Source of the DNA: Falciphora oryzae | Lineage: Eukaryota; Ascomycota; Sordariomycetes; Magnaporthales; Magnaporthaceae | Direction of reading: 5' to 3' | Assembly (NCBI GenBank): GCA_000733355.1 | Contig: JNVV01000017.1 | Coordinates: forward strand, 574,829 to 638,828 | Length of the DNA stretch: 64,000 bases | In this document: positions 63,892-64,000 of the stretch, piece after piece | Numbering within the stretch: the first letter of the stretch is position 1 | Layout: each line of letters starts with the position of its first letter | The notes under the pieces: generated by a model | Databases searched by the model: none | What the model was told of the DNA's origin: nothing | Seen by the model: only the letters and a program-made list of their open reading frames with translations | Program-made: the position numbers and the translations under genes

Positions 63892-64000
63892 GAGAGAGAG
63901 AGAGAGAGTATATTTAACGTCGTTATAGTCGGGATCTACCAGTCCCTGCCTCCCAGGGGGCATACGACGTGCTAGCGCTACCTAAGCTTGACACTAGGCT
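63892..64000 (-). mobile_element. LINE 3' end, copy G, running off the window
   Basis: GA tail at 63892-63909 then the family 3' end through AGCTTGACACTAGGCT, as in copy D. It continues beyond the window. Confidence 0.6.

Noticed and set aside
1..64000. tRNA or rRNA genes
   Set aside because: No cloverleaf with A and B box spacing or rRNA core sequence was found by eye; a covariance-model scan would be decisive.

Overview
The window comes from the nuclear genome of a filamentous ascomycete, most likely a sordariomycete. Introns are short (GT...CTAAC-type branch site...AG). It carries a HET-domain protein, fungal STAND-type N-terminal domains, a fungal BTB protein, ankyrin arrays, and NRPS and type-B carboxylesterase remnants. 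Repeats carry C-to-T and G-to-A mutations of the kind left by repeat-induced point mutation (RIP). Species assignment is inference.

Layout. 1-2180: 3' end of a decayed short-chain dehydrogenase, then a two-exon C2H2 zinc-finger gene. 2840-3870: LINE 3' ends flanking a solo LTR. 4150-8340: three membrane or unknown genes, two of them divergent and each with a TATA box, plus one decayed gene. 8.3-12.9 kb: no convincing gene. 12.9-18.3 kb: HET gene, carboxylesterase pseudogene, BTB gene. 19-22.6 kb: NRPS condensation-domain pseudogene and an ankyrin pseudogene hit by a hAT-type MITE and a LINE end. 23.4 kb: small TATA-driven gene. 24-28.3 kb: transposon cluster (LINE end, chromodomain Ty3/gypsy with deleted interior, Fot1/pogo transposase) between inverted arms. 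30-31.2 kb: Ty3/gypsy gag-protease remnant. 31.9-32.6 kb: three-exon secreted cysteine-rich protein. 33.2-33.8 kb: CorA-like fragment and an assembly gap. 35.3-41.7 kb: full-length copia element nested in an older solo LTR. 41.9-42.6 kb: secreted precursor with repeated Kex2 sites and CxxxGxxC cores. 43.2-51 kb: a small gene split by a solo LTR, a large mosaic pseudogene (STAND-N, two SH3, Ras-GEF N-region) and a STAND-N gene. 52.8-55.5 kb: membrane protein gene and a small frameshifted gene. 55.7-62.3 kb: nested transposon ruin made of four solo LTRs, five nested palindromic MITEs and a RIP-degraded chromodomain Ty3/gypsy pol. 62.7-63.5 kb: conserved hypothetical gene; the window ends in another LINE 3' end.

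The window reads as a repeat-rich, fast-changing accessory compartment. Secreted-peptide genes and self/non-self-type genes (HET, STAND, ankyrin, NRPS) sit among nested transposons, and many are broken. Several independent elements lost catalytic aspartates through G-to-A changes, consistent with RIP acting here. The most unusual item is the Kex2-type multi-core secreted precursor at 41914-42553.
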